A stretch of 64,000 nucleotides of DNA from Sphagnum compactum (GCA_965153455.1 OZ234503.1:13397118-13461117); one strand, 5' to 3'. Numbered from the stretch's first letter, positions 1 to 11,175 are shown. The notes: generated by a model from the letters alone, not told the origin. Numbers and translations are program-made.

Positions 1-180
1 TAGTCCTTGGTCTTCTCTGTTTGTCTCTCTCTATCGCGCTGTCTCGCGCTGTCTCGCGCGTTCGCTCTCGCTCGCTCTCTCCGTCTCTCGCTCTCGCGCG
101 CTTTGTCTTTCGCTCGCTCTCTCGTATCTCTCTTTCGTTTTTTGTTTTTTTTTCTCTTTCCATCTTCTGGTTTAGATTCT
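1..180. repeat. CT/CG-rich low-complexity tract
   Basis: A pyrimidine-rich stretch built from CTCTCG, CGCT and TCGCTC words runs to about 130 and fades into a T-rich tract. Two overlapping frames are open only because the sequence is simple; their translations are Ser/Leu/Arg/Phe repeats with no domain. It could be the leader or upstream region of the PPR gene that follows, but nothing fixes a transcription start. Confidence 0.6.
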
Positions 181-433
181 ATAAGTGGTTGTTGGAGTTG
201 CGGTGACAAAGGCCGGAACAGCTGCAGTTTGGAATGCGTAACTGGAGGTACCTACCTAATTGTATGTCGATATTGCTGCGGGATGTAAGATATGTGACAG
301 TAGGATGGAGGAATCCGAGAAAGAAAGCTGACCGAATAGTTGGCTGGGAGCTCATGTTTCGTCAAGATTATCACCTTGTGAATATGGTGATGGCACCTAT
401 ATGAAGTGAAGAGTTCTTCAATTAGCTCCGGCG

Positions 434-2871
434 ATGCGGCGGCAGCTCACGCTCGCCGGGCGCCGCTCGCGTCTTTTCTCTGGTGAGTTTCAAAATTTGA
501 AAACGCTTCATTCCTTTTCCTTCGATCCATGTTTGTATTTAGGGTTTGGAGTTAGAGCTCTATTCTTGTTTCTGAGAGCTACTCTAACCACAACTTCTGA
601 GGAGAGTTCACAAGAAAACCTGGAATATGATGCATCAAGCCCGGGGTATAGTTCTGTTTGCAGTACTCAACTTGCTGTAGTTTTGGACATCTCTTATGTT
701 CTGAAATTCCATCATAACTGGAGCAAGGTGCAAGTTGGTTGTTGGAGTTGGAGTTTAGGGTTTATGGGACCCTGTATCTTAGTATCTGACCTGCACAGTT
801 TTAAGATTGAGGAGCAAGAATTGTGTTCTGAAGTTGTGGGATGATACCAATGCCATGTGAATGTGTCAGAAAAGCAAACACACCGAAATCATTTGCTTTG
901 GTTTCGCCAGAACTCACACAATATTTGTTTGTGAACACCTCAATGCTTTTGTGGAGTTTCTCCCTGCAATCATAGTGATTTTGTTCTGGAATATGGTGAA
1001 TGCTAACTTTGGTGTGGTACAAAACAGTATTGTGCAACACAAACTTCATATCTCTTATCATGCCCCATATGTGAACATTGTCACATGATGAAAAGGAAGT
1101 GCCCTGAGTCAATATGTTTCTTATGGGTTGTTGCTGTTTGGGCAGGCCAGAGATGGATTGTAGAGAAACTCTGGCAGGAGTTCTTCTCAGATCCTTCGCA
1201 GTGGTGGGATCATAGGTCAGAGAAGGTAAACAAAAACCACAGCTGCCCATTGCTGCCACATTTCTCTTTTGATGCAGGAAATTTGTAGATTTTTCTTGGT
1301 TAATGAGTTTTGATTTCCCAGTCTGAACCATCAAATGTACAGCCCGTCAGCTGAATTTGAATTTCTCGTTGTAGTTGAGTGCAAGGTATCCTGATTTCAA
1401 ACATAAGAAGAGACAGGATGCCCTCTGGCTTGGCAGCAATTTGAATCCATCGTGGGTAGAAGCAGAGCTGGCTGCCATGGCACCAGGGACTGTGCGATCA
1501 GACACATTTGCTTGGAATCAGAAGTTTGCAAGGTACGTCAAAGCTGGGCAACATGAGAAGACAATCAGGCTTTTTCAACAAATGCAACAAGAAGGCATGA
1601 TTCCTGACACATTCACTTTTGTTCAGGTGCTCAATTCATGTGCTTGTTTAGGAGCACTTGAAGCTGGCAGAAACATCCATACAAAAGTTTTACAAAGTGG
1701 CTGTGAGTCAACTGTCTATGTGGCCAATAGCCTCATTGATATGTATACAAAATGTGGAAGCATTGAGGATGCACAGAGAGTGTTCAACAGGATGTCCACA
1801 CGCAATGTGGTCTCTTGGAGTGCCATGATTTTGGGACATGTGAAATTTGGCCAAGGGCAGAAGGCATTGGAACTTTTTCAGCAAATGAAATTGGAAGGGG
1901 TGGAGCCAAACCATGTTACTTTTGTTGCAGTTCTAAATGCATGTGCCAGTGTCATGGCACTAGAAGAGGGCAGACATGTTCATGAAGAGATCATTCAACG
2001 TGGTTTTGAGTCTGATGTCATTGTGGGCAGTAGCCTTATTGACATGTATGCCAAATGTGATAGCATAGATGATGCTCAGAGCGTGTTCAACAGGATGCCA
2101 ACACGCAATGTTGTCTCCTGGAATGTCATCATCCTGGGGCATGTGAAACATGGGCAAGGGCAGAAGGCACTGGAACTTTTTCAGCAAATGCAACAGGCAG
2201 GGGTAGAGCCAAATGATCTCACTTTTGTGGGCGTTCTGAATGCATGTGCGACTTTAGTGGCACTTGAAGAGGGCAGGCATGTTCATGATCAGATCATTCA
2301 AACTGGTTTTGAGTCTGATGTCTTTGTAGGCAATAGCCTGGTTAACATGTATGCTAAATGTGGGAGCATAGAGGATGCATTGAAAGTTTTTAACAGGATG
2401 CCCACACGTGATGTGATCTCTTGGAACACCATGCTTCGGGGCTATGCAATGCATGGGTATGCTAAAGAAGCTCATGGACATTTTGAGCAGATGTGTGAAA
2501 AAGACATAGAGATAAATCACATCACTTTTGTTTCTCTTCTATCAGCTTGTAGCCATGCTGGCCTAGTGGACGAAGGCCTGCACTATTTTGATTTAATGAG
2601 TTCACGTTTTAGTATTTCTGCAACAGTGGAACACTATGCCTGCATGGTTGATCTTCTAGGCCGTGCTGGCCATCTGCAGGAGGCAGAGCATCTGATCATG
2701 ACAATGTCCTGTGAACCAAATCCAGCTGTGTGGATGGCCTTGCTTGGTGCTTGTAAAAGGCATGGTAATGTGGAGATGGGTGAACGTGTTGCAAAACAAG
2801 CTATGCAAATTGGACCTGGAAATGCCTTCCACAGGAGCCAGCAAGCTTCTGACCCTGACAATTCCCTGTGA
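434..2871 (+). CDS. PLS-class PPR protein with N-terminal OSB-like PDF motif, three exons
   Basis: Proposed join 434-482, 1146-1225, 1375-2871 (541 aa). Exon 1 starts at the ATG in GCGATGCGG and encodes a basic, Ser/Leu-rich 16-residue leader typical of organelle targeting; its donor is G|GTGAGT. Exon 2 (GGGCAG| to AAG|GTAAAC) encodes FFSDPSQWWDHR. Exon 3 opens after TTGTAG with RYPDFKHKK and ALW. Joined in phase, exons 2 and 3 give the bipartite PDF motif known from organellar ssDNA-binding (OSB) proteins, which supports the splicing. About four P-L-S PPR blocks follow (KCGSIEDA, NVVSWN, KALELFQQM), then an E1-like region (VWMALLGACKRHGNVEMG). The frame ends at TGA in a duplicated segment; E2/DYW are absent. 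Family members bind organelle RNA, mostly for C-to-U editing. The lost C-terminus suggests a protein that needs a DYW partner, or a recently truncated gene. Exon 3 has no in-frame start of its own upstream, so the short exons are needed. Confidence 0.68.
1490..2480 (+). repeat. 303-bp internal repeats encoding P-L-S PPR triplets
   Basis: The segment around AACAGGATG(T/C)C recurs near 1787, 2090 and 2393, a spacing of 303 bp, or 101 codons. The copies are similar enough that the antisense strand is open in each one. This is the normal P-L-S triplet period, but the high nucleotide similarity suggests recent internal duplication or conversion. Confidence 0.7.
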
Positions 2872-3110
2872 ACCAAATGCAGATGTGTCGACGGCCTGGC
2901 TTGGTGCTTGCAGAAGCCATGGCACTGTGGAGATGGGTGAACATGTTGCAAAACAAGCTATGCAAATTGGACAGGCAGCGTCTGATCCTGACAATGCCCT
3001 GTGAAACAAATGCAGAGTGTGGATGTCCTTGGTTGGTGTTTGCAGAAGCCATTGTAACGCGGAGATGGGTGAACATGTTGCAAAACAAGCTCTGGTGGGT
3101 TGTGTCAGAT
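2693..3110 (+). repeat. Three tandem copies of the PPR E-motif coding segment
   Basis: The words ACAAT(G/T)(T/C)CCTGTGAA and GAGATGGGTGAAC(A/G)TGTTGCAAAACAAGCT occur in three successive units starting near 2701, 2858 and 2991. Unit 1 carries about 25 extra bases and is in the PPR frame. Units 2 and 3 lie mostly beyond the TGA at 2869-2871 and are in other frames. The unequal duplication probably produced the stop by changing phase. A DYW-coding end is not visible downstream. Confidence 0.75.
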
Positions 3111-3905
3111 ACAATATAAATTGGAACTCTGGATTTTTGTGTCAGACTTGGGAAGATCCCTCATGCAGCAACCCAGATGTACAGAATGCATTTGGTGACA
3201 ATGATCCAGGTGAGTTTTATGCTACACCAAAAAAGAAATTGGAGTTGGAAGTTTCTCAATTTTTTTGTCTGAGCATTTTTGTCTATATAATTTACCATTG
3301 TCATATGTCCATTTGCTCCTCAATTGGCATTTACAGTTGAGCTTTGTGCAATTTGCATACATGGATTTAACTACTGAGTGAAAGGAAATTGGGTGTCAGT
3401 GGATGTGGTTGAGATAGGCAAGAGGCAAGCTGTAATTGGGGAGGCTTTGAACGTTAATGCAAAAGAGAACAAATTGCAATGTGAGATTGGTTCAGAGACT
3501 ACAAAATTTCAGATGGGAAACCTGCCAGCAAGTTTGGCTTTGGTGACCAAGCAGCAGATAAGGTATGAACAGCTTTCTGAATTTATCTTTCCTTCACATG
3601 CAAGTTGGGTTTGCATAAATATTACAGGCTTGAAAACTCACCTCAATGTCTATATCCCACCCCTATACTGGAGTAATAATCTTGAAGAATGAATGAGGAT
3701 TAGTCATCTTGAAGAAATGGATGAAGATCCCTTCTCTTTCAGTCCCCAAATCACTCCCAGGTATGCAGGACATTCATTTGTTGCGATGTCATTTTGCTGT
3801 GTATTGCAGGAGTATGCTTGGAAGGTAATTGCAAAGCCTAATGAAGCATGGGCAAAACTGGTGAAGAGGTCAGTTCTTACCAGAGAGCTATCTCTGGTGT
3901 AACTT
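3111..3905 (+). other. PPR 3' flank with two unidentified exon-like pieces
   Basis: Two stretches look more like coding sequence than their surroundings. 3378-3560 reads KGNWVSVDVVEIGKRQAVIG.. and stops looking coding at a possible donor, AAG|GTATGA. 3809-3870 follows TTGCAG, reads EYAWKVIAKPNEAWAKLVKR and ends at GAG|GTCAGT. The second piece weakly resembles the C-terminal region of LINE reverse transcriptases (AW..l..P...W...lk). I cannot assign a family or join the two with confidence. They may be a 3' UTR of the PPR gene, a separate small gene or a retroelement relic. Confidence 0.25.
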
Positions 3906-5406
3906 TTCTAAGTTTCCAAAGATATCAGAAAAAGTTCACTAACCTGGATCATTATACCAGGCTCTTCAGATAACATCAAGAATTTTTCTTGGAGGTCAGG
4001 TGATATATGCACCATACGCATTTGCTGATGCCATAGACTTGACAGTGAAGATGTGACCTCCAAGTTGATTTCTCTGCAGGAGGGAATATCAATAGGTCTT
4101 CATCCTTTTCCACCGAAATCAGTTTTGCTAGATATCCTGGAAGAGTTATCCAGTTTGTCCAATTTGCTCCTGTGCCTCCAATTGTCTTGATGTTTATTCT
4201 CATTATAACAGCAGACTGGCAACAATTATTGTGCATTATTTTGCATTTCTTGACTATAAGACTAGATCTGTTTTCATCAACATATTAATTGACCATTTTG
4301 TAGAAGGATGTCAGTAGTAGTAGTACTTTGCATTGGGAGAGAGAAAAATTGATGTTCTTTTCATGTAGGTCCTAAAGCTCACTTATTTGTAAAGCTCAAA
4401 ACAGTTACAGGCAGCATCACAGTATTAAATTGTTGGCACTCTGAAAGGTTCACCTTGGAGTATAAGCCGAAAGCTAGAAAATTCAAACTGGAAAGTTTGG
4501 ACTTTTGTCTGATAACACACAGGAGGAGGAAGCCTGTCCAAGTTGCAAGTTGGACTGCATGTCATTACTTCCCATAGGATGGTAGGATGTCGTGCAATAG
4601 TTCTCTGTACAAGATTCAATTCCAGTAAGTAAGCAATGATTAAATTGTAGTCTAAAAGGAAACTTCTGATGATCAAAAACTTAAATAGAATATAGAAGTG
4701 TAAAACCTTCATTGAAAACTGGATGTGCGAGCCAAGGTACTGACATGGCCAGTGGTAGAGGTGCAAATTCTTGCACCATTTAACATGTACACATGTGGTC
4801 AATGCTAGCAGCAAAATGTAAGAGCATGATGAAATAATCTGAAAATGTTATGAGAAGGCTGGTTGAGTGATCACTCCTCATGGTGCTTTATACAGACTCT
4901 TCAGCAGTGTTTATACAACTTCTTTTCTGTTTTGAAACCCATAAACTCAAGCTGATATGCACACAATTGCATCCAATATCAGAGCTGTTGATTTTTACAA
5001 AATGGCTACAAACCCAAAATATACCGGGCCTTGATAAACTACATATACCACAAATATTACCACATAGACTTGTAGTGTAACTGACCGCTCTCAACCTGAT
5101 TCATCCATCAACAATCATGTGCAAGTCAGGATCTTCCATTTACCATCTCCACATTTCTGGAAAGCAAGGTGCATATGTAAGTACCATGGAAACTTCAAAC
5201 CAAAACAAAAATGATTTCAAGAATCTCAAGAAAGAAAGGCACAATATCATCATCACCTTCTTCCAGCCTCAGAGAATCTAGATTTAAGAGTTACATGAGC
5301 TGGTTGTGTGTGTGTACCTCTGAAGCCACATCTGAGTCATCTTCTATGGTCCCATGTGTTGTTCCTACAACATGACAACATAATGAGGATGCAGATTATG
5401 TTGGGT
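3906..5406. other. Gene-free stretch
   Basis: Only short open frames on both strands, none with a recognisable motif or convincing splice context. A short GTAGTAGTAGTA tract lies near 4312-4325. I see no transposon ends or RNA gene here. Confidence 0.5.
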
Positions 5407-6045
5407 TTACGGTTTTGGTTCGGAAGGCGCCAACCAGATCAGAAGAAGGAAACCAAAAAAAGGATGCCAAAATCGACGCTCAATCTCGCTCATCAGCTCC
5501 AGACAGAATGATTGCAAACCTGCAGGATTGGCAGCAGAGGAGCTATACTCATTTCCTTTCACTTTTCCTGGTAATCTTCCATGGTGTTCCTCTTCAGTTC
5601 TGCGATTTGAATTGCAAGTATCGCCAGTCCCTGCTGCCGGTCTCAAGTTGTCTAATGGATCTAGAAGCGGATCCAGGTCTTTAGACCCTGAGGTCTCCTT
5701 CTTGCTCTTCATGCGGTGTTCCATATCAGCAAATTTGCCTTCCACCTTCTGCAGCAGAGTTTTGTGATTCCCATCGTCTGCAGCAATGATCACAAGCAAC
5801 AGAAAAGAAAATCCAGAAGAAACTCTGACAAAATCAGCAGGAAGTGAAAAAAAATCCATGAAAAAGTTTTACACAAAAGCAAATCCAGAATCAACGATAG
5901 ACTTGCTTCTTGCTTGCCCTCTCCGAGAGAACGGACGGAGGCTCGTGGAGAACTCAGCATCGACATCCTGACCTTCTTCCGGCTTGCCGCCTTCCAGTTG
6001 TGAGGACCTGCCATCTGCTGCTGTTCGAAAAGGTTCCTCCGCCAT
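5407..6045 (-). CDS. Small acidic/charged protein, unidentified, two exons
   Basis: Proposed on the minus strand as 6045-5973 joined to 5777-5407 (147 aa). Exon 1 starts at ATGGCGGAGG and reads MAEEPFRTAADGRSSQ..GGKPEE. I place the donor at GAAG|GTCAGG because it restores phase with the second exon after TTGCTGCAG, which reads DGNHKTLLQKVEGKFADMEH. The product is hydrophilic, rich in E, K, D and S, with a short heptad-like stretch (LLQKVEGKFADMEHRM), and ends in a hydrophobic FFGFLLLIWL tail before the stop. That tail could be a membrane anchor. I do not recognise the family. An alternative donor further on (GTGTAAAAC) would put the frames out of phase. Confidence 0.35.
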
Positions 6046-6439
6046 TTGTTCTGCTGTAAATCCAAGAACCTCGCGCGGCAATCTTAAAACCTAGGTGTGC
6101 GCTACAACAATTCTTCTATCGAATGCTTTGACCAAAAAAACCACAAAGTGGAAGTACGAGAAACAATTCAATTCATTGTTTGCACACATGCGCAAACATT
6201 CCTTCAAAAGAAAGACAAAAATACTGAGAAAAGATGCAAGGCAAATGTCGAGTCATATCTTGTGCGACTTGGCAGTTGCATGATTTTCTGCTACGTGTTG
6301 AATTATTGTGCGAAATTCCTGACGCCGGGCTGCTGGCTGGACACTGAGAAGGAACAACACGTGCAAGTCCCGCGTCCTCGTGGAAAAGATCGAACAAAAT
6401 GCCTAGATCCCGTGCTCTCAACGTGAACTTCAAATCTCT
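6046..6439. other. Gene-free spacer upstream of the 5.4-6.0 kb gene
   Basis: No recognised coding or repeat structure. It would hold the promoter of the minus-strand gene at 5407-6045 if that model is right; I see no clear TATA box. Confidence 0.35.
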
Positions 6440-7095
6440 AGAATTTGTTGGAGCTTTTTATTCAAAAATGAGCGAGCTCCAGATCTCTAATTTACGGTTG
6501 GAAATATATATAACAACATGTGCAAGCTCCAGATCTCGTGCTGTAGGTTTTGATTCACCATGAGCAAGCTCCAGATCTGTAAGTGCTGTAGGTATTAATT
6601 CAACATGAAAAAGCTCCGGATCTCTAATTTGCTCCGGATCTCTAATAAGTATAATCAAGCTGAAGTTTTGATTCAAACATGTATAAGCAATTAGCTCTCC
6701 AGTCTATCTGTAAAATCTTGCTGTCAGAAGTATAATTGCTGTCCAGAGCCTTCAGTTTTCAGACCTGAGCATGCTCCAGCTCTCTACTGCAAGTTTGCTG
6801 TTGGAAGTATAATTGCTAGGACTTTTGATTTGAACCAGGAGCATTGAGCTCCAGATCTCTACTGCAAGTTTCCAGTGGGAAGTATAATTGCTAGAGCTTT
6901 TGATATGAACCATGAGCATTGAGCTCCAGATATCTACTGCAAGTTTGCAGTGGGAAGTATAATTGCTAGAGCTTTTGATATGAACCATGAGCATTGAGCT
7001 CCAGATCTCTACTGCAAGTTTGCAGTGGGAAGTATAATTGCTAGAGCTTTTGATATGAACCCAACAGCCAAGTAGAGATCTGGAGCTCAATGCAT
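6440..7095. repeat. 75-bp minisatellite with inverted terminal copy
   Basis: GAGCTCCAGATCTCTACTGC starts at 6846 and recurs (with ATATCT in one copy) at 6921 and 6996, an exact 75-bp period, in a unit that continues AAGTTTGCAGTGGGAAGTAT. More diverged units (GAGCTCCAGATCTCTAATTT) extend left to about 6470. At 7072-7091 the core word occurs in the opposite orientation (GTAGAGATCTGGAGCTCAAT), closing the block with an inverted copy. Since 75 is a multiple of 3, the minus strand is open with a 25-residue repeat; I do not think this is a gene. Confidence 0.8.
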
Positions 7096-7600
7096 CATTC
7101 ATAATCTCAAATTGATATTTAACAAGAGCATTTTAAATAGTTATGTTTCAAAAGCTTTCCAATGATATAAAGAACATTTTATTGAGAGAAAATTTGTTCT
7201 TGTATTTTCTTGTCAAACATTCAAAATTTTGCTCTTTGAATGAAGTTATTCCCCAAGGCAACCTAGTCATTTTTTCCTTGTGAGAAAATTGTTCTTCGAA
7301 TGAACTTAATCCATTTCTCCTCAAGCGAAGTTACTTCCGGTGGGAACTTAGTCCCCTTAAAAAAATTGTTCCCTTTCTCCTTAGGGGAACATGGCTAAAG
7401 CTACCATTTTTTTGGAAAGTTCTTTTCTCCCTTGGGCATTTAGCTTGAAGAAGTGTCCTAAAGGCCATTTTTTTCATCCATTTTGTTCATGGAAGACGAA
7501 AAAAAATTTGAGAAAAGGATCGAACCTAAACCCTTTGGTTGAACATACCTATGTTAGGGGACTCCTAAAAGCCTATTTAGGGGTTACTTATGCCTAACCT
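7096..7600. other. AT-rich spacer with degenerate short repeats
   Basis: Contains loosely repeated words such as TTGTTC(T/C)..GAATGAA and TTCTCCTTAGG. No coding region is recognised. Confidence 0.35.
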
Positions 7601-7609
7601 AAGGGCTAC

Positions 7610-8425
7610 CACAAAACCTAACCCAAATACCCATTCCTAGACCTTAAAACAAAAATTATAATCCAAAACCTTGATTTTATAACCCTAAAACTAAAACCCT
7701 AATGCAAAACATTAATCTTAAACCTTAAATCTAAAACGTTAATCCAAAACTATAATCTAAAACCCTAAAACCAAATCATCAATTCAAATTATTAATTTGA
7801 AACCTAAATTTAAAAAAAAATTAAAACCAAAATGTTAATCCAAAATTCTTATATGAAACCCTCCAACCAAACTTCCAAATCCAAATACACTAATTCATAA
7901 CTTTCATCCTAAACCGTAAGACCAAAACCCAAATTTGAAACGTTTAAAACCATAAATTGTCATCCAAAATGTTAATCCACAACCTTAGTCCAAAACCCTA
8001 AAATCAATGACCAAATCTTTAATCCAAAGCCCTGAACCACCCTTTTAGAAGACTAAAACCTTAATCGTAAACACTAATCCAAAACCTTATAATCAAAATC
8101 TTAATCCATATCTCCAATTCAAACCCCTAAAACCAAAAGCTTAATTTAAAACCCTAGTTCAACTTTTCCTAAACCCTAACCCTTTCTTCCTACCCCAAAT
8201 CTAAACCTCTAAAACCAAAACTTAATTCCAAAACAAAAACTTTTCTCCCTGATTATAAACTACACGCCTAAACCCTAAAATCAAAACCCTAATTCAAAAG
8301 CCAGCTAATAGACCTTAAATCCAAACTCTTAATGTGCAACCCGAATACCAGACCTTAAAACCAAAACCACAATCTAAGACTGCAATCCTAAACCCTAACC
8401 TAAAACCCTAAAACTAACAAATTAG
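7610..8425. repeat. Degenerate telomere-like AAACCCTAA repeats
   Basis: About 800 bp consist of variants of AAACCCTAA, AAACCTTAAT and CCAAAACC(C/T)TAATC in one orientation, with an approximate 12-bp rhythm. A few perfect AAACCCTAA words occur, for example near 8165, 8275 and 8395, but there is no uninterrupted CCCTAAA run. This is a decayed interstitial telomere-type repeat or a satellite derived from one, not a chromosome end. Confidence 0.7.
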
Positions 8426-8790
8426 GATCTAGGTTAGGGTGGGGGTTGATTATGGGCTTAATTGTGGTTTGTATTAACTAATTACCTCTTTAGGATGATT
8501 TTTGTCTTAAAGCTGATGACAAAGTATTGGATGGCAAATCAATTCTGATGCACAATGGATGAACAGAGATACGTGGAATTGAGTTAAAAGACTTTGAAAT
8601 CGTCCATCTGAATCACGTGGCATGATACAGAGCGTAGGATTAGGAAACAACGGTTCATGTTACTCATGGTGAGCATAAGATGGACGGTTGGATATGGTCC
8701 AAAGTAAACAATACCAGTCCCATCAATCTTGATCGTCCATCATGGATGTGATGCAATATCCACCGTAAGATGATAGTCTCATGTGAAGGG
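8426..8790. other. Promoter-side spacer of eL22
   Basis: No coding sequence is recognised. It runs from the telomere-like repeat to the telo-box and presumably holds the eL22 promoter. Several sites resemble CCATC(A/T)AT and GATCGTCCATC words around 8590-8740, without a clear TATA box. Confidence 0.4.
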
Positions 8791-8794
8791 GTTA

Positions 8795-8803
8795 TTAGGG
8801 TTT
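8795..8803 (-). promoter_or_regulatory. telo-box (AAACCCTAA on the minus strand)
   Basis: TTAGGGTTT lies about 100 bp upstream of the eL22 start codon, just before the pyrimidine-rich leader. Telo-boxes near the transcription start are established elements of plant ribosomal protein and translation-factor genes, so the position fits. Activity here is inferred. Confidence 0.55.
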
Positions 8804-8819
8804 GGAGCTCCGTCGCGTA

Positions 8820-8876
8820 CCCTTCTCTGCGTCTGCGCAATTCTGTCTTTCTCCTTTCCCTCTCTCTCTCTGTGAT
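8820..8876 (+). promoter_or_regulatory. Pyrimidine-rich 5' leader of eL22
   Basis: The stretch just upstream of the start codon is dominated by C and T (CTTTCTCCTTTCCCTCTCTC). Such tracts mark the transcription start and 5' UTR of many eukaryotic ribosomal protein genes. No exact start site can be fixed from sequence. Confidence 0.45.
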
Positions 8877-8905
8877 CAGCGGTTTGGTCGCTCGGTTTTG
8901 TAGTT

Positions 8906-9168
8906 ATGGCGCCCGCAGTAGCGGCCAAGAAGCCCGCCGGTGGTACCAAGGGGAAGAAGAAGGCGCAGACCTTTACCATCGACTGTGGGAAACCCGTGGA
9001 AGACAAGATTATGGACATCGCTTCTTTTGAGAAGTTTTTGCAGGATCGTATTAAGGTCGCGGGGAAGGTCGGTGTGCTGGGTGACACTGTTACCATCACC
9101 AGGGAGAAAAACAAGATCAGCGTCACTTCCGAGAATGCGTTTTCAAAGAGGTGAGTTGATTCTTATAA

Positions 9169-9239
<71 letters not shown>

Positions 9240-9957
9240 TTTCTGTGTCTCACATGTCGGCGAGTCCTCATTCTAGTAGAAGGTAAGTACCGATATATCG
9301 AGTTTTAACATAGATTTTTCCTTCTATGCTGTTCCCTCTCCCCGGTTCTGAAAGTCCTTGTCTGGATGTCGTTCTTTGACTTCAAGTCAATTCTCATGAG
9401 AGTTGTCATACTCGGATGGATATGAACTGCAGCTGGCAGATTTGACTCTTCCTCTGGAGACCTGTGTTATTGTTACTTATCATTGTTGTTCATACTGCAT
9501 GTTTGGATTTTTTGTTTTCTTGTTCTTGTTTTGTGTTTGTTGAGTTGTCCTTTGCTTTTCATCTTTGTTAGCCTTTTCTCTGGAAGTATTTCTGTGACCA
9601 GAAAGAAAGAAGTTTTAACCTTGCTCCAGCTTTTTTTAATTATGAGAATGGAGATTTCTTGATTCTTATGAGAGAGATTTATCATTGTGTTGAGTTGGTC
9701 CAATGGGCTTGAACGTCTTCAGTTGTATTGAACCAGTTCTAACAGTGCATATTCTTACTTTGTAAATGTCATCAAATATCTCTGAGGTCAAAGTTTGTGT
9801 GGCTTTTTGCAGGTATTTGAAGTACTTGACGAAAAAGTATTTGAAGAAGCATAATGTGCGGGATTGGTTGCGTGTGATTGCTTCTAATAAGGATCGGAAT
9901 GTCTATGAGTTGCGCTACTTTAACATTGCTGACAATGAGGCAGAAGATGAGGATTAG
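8906..9957 (+). CDS. RPL22: 60S ribosomal protein eL22, two exons
   Basis: Join 8906-9150 and 9813-9957, giving 129 aa, close to the usual plant eL22 length of about 125. The start ATGGCGCCCGCAG follows a pyrimidine-rich leader. The first ~20 residues are an Ala/Lys/Gly-rich basic tail ([18 protein letters not shown]), followed by the eL22 core: [27 protein letters not shown] and the exon-junction segment [17 protein letters not shown], then [22 protein letters not shown] and an acidic end (AEDED). The donor AGAG|GTGAGT and acceptor TTGCAG|G are canonical and split the Arg codon. eL22 is a component of the large subunit that lies near the exit tunnel and contacts 26S rRNA. The gene looks intact and expressed. 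The telo-box upstream suggests co-regulation with other ribosomal protein genes. Confidence 0.96.
9171..9234 (+). repeat. (CT)n microsatellite in eL22 intron 1
   Basis: About 30 uninterrupted CT dinucleotides lie just after the donor of the only coding intron of eL22. The run is likely length-polymorphic. Confidence 0.95.
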
Positions 9958-11175
9958 GTTATTAAACTTGGGCAAGGAAATATAATCAGCTTTGCATTTT
10001 GATTCATGTGTGTTGAAAGCATAGGCATTTTTTGCACAAGCTATATCCATACAGAATGTTAAAGGATTCCATATTGAATGGTACATCATTCTTTTTGGAA
10101 GAGGTAATTTGGCATCCAGCTGTGGTATCCATTTGCATTTTTTTTTGGCCACATGGTGTGAAAATTAAAGGTGGTCTGTTTGCCATTTTTGGAAGCACAG
10201 TTATGAATAGTTTCAGATTAAGAGTGTTGACATAACTGCTAAACTGGATCAGGCTCCAGCCCCCCTTCCAATTAACACCAGGTCCAGGATACTCCAAACA
10301 GTCAGATCTAAAGTTGGAGCTCTTCTTGCTGCTGTAGAGCTGTGGCACACACTGCTGCAGGTTACAAGTCCTCTCAATTATTGGAGCTGGCAATCAGTTT
10401 CTAGATTCAGTGACAATTGACTTCGTCTGTCATCTAATTCCTGATGAAGCCATTGAGTAGTCATGGCAGCTCTTCACTGCAATTCATGATGAAGCTGATG
10501 GTCTGGCACTTTTGTGAGGAGCTCTCATAAGGCTATACTGCACTCATTGTTGTTTCTATCTTCAAAGTGTTGTTGTGGAGATGTCTTCCCTGCAATCTTA
10601 GAGATGTGATCAATCTAGCCCTGCACATTGCACAATAGAGTTGCACAAGTAGGCAGACCCCATGTGACCGTGTTTTAGTAGTCCCTGGTAGAAGTTGAAG
10701 GGTTCAGTTAATTGCAGAAACACGAAAATGCACTGTGGTGTTTGAATTTGTGCAGCTATGTCTGGAAGATGGTGTGAAGGCTTTTGAATACTCAGCAGCT
10801 TACTTTCTCAACCTGATTATTTGTGTAGGAAGATTTGGAGGGGTCCATTTGAGCAAATGGATTATAAAAGAGCTTATGTTTTGTGTACAGTACTCAAAAG
10901 TTCTATCAATTTTGGCGTCACTTATTTGATCACATTTTGCACATCTTGGTTTGTTTTGGTGACACTTAAGTACAGTAACTGCAAACTGCATAAACCTTGT
11001 GGAGAGAGCTGCCCATGAACACAATTATCTTTCTTTTGAAACTGAAACAGTTGACCCTAGGTGCTGCAGATGCATTTCATTTGCAACTAAACAAAATTTT
11101 GCCAAATTGTTGTTTTAAGGTATAAATCTTTGGTGACACTGTATGGATGATGAAGCTCCTTTTTTTGTGTTAGAA
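9958..11175. other. eL22 3' UTR and gene-free flank
   Basis: The first few hundred bases are presumably 3' UTR. The rest has only short open frames with no motif. I see no repeats of note. Confidence 0.45.

Noticed and set aside
434-844. A single 136-residue gene
   Set aside because: Only the first 49 bp fit an exon; after G|GTGAGT the frame loses coding character, and splicing to 1146 restores a known motif.
3809-3870. LINE reverse-transcriptase fragment
   Set aside because: Only about twenty residues resemble the C-terminal W..l..P..W motif, and no RT core is nearby.
7610-8425. True telomere or chromosome end
   Set aside because: No uninterrupted CCCTAAA run; genes continue on both sides.
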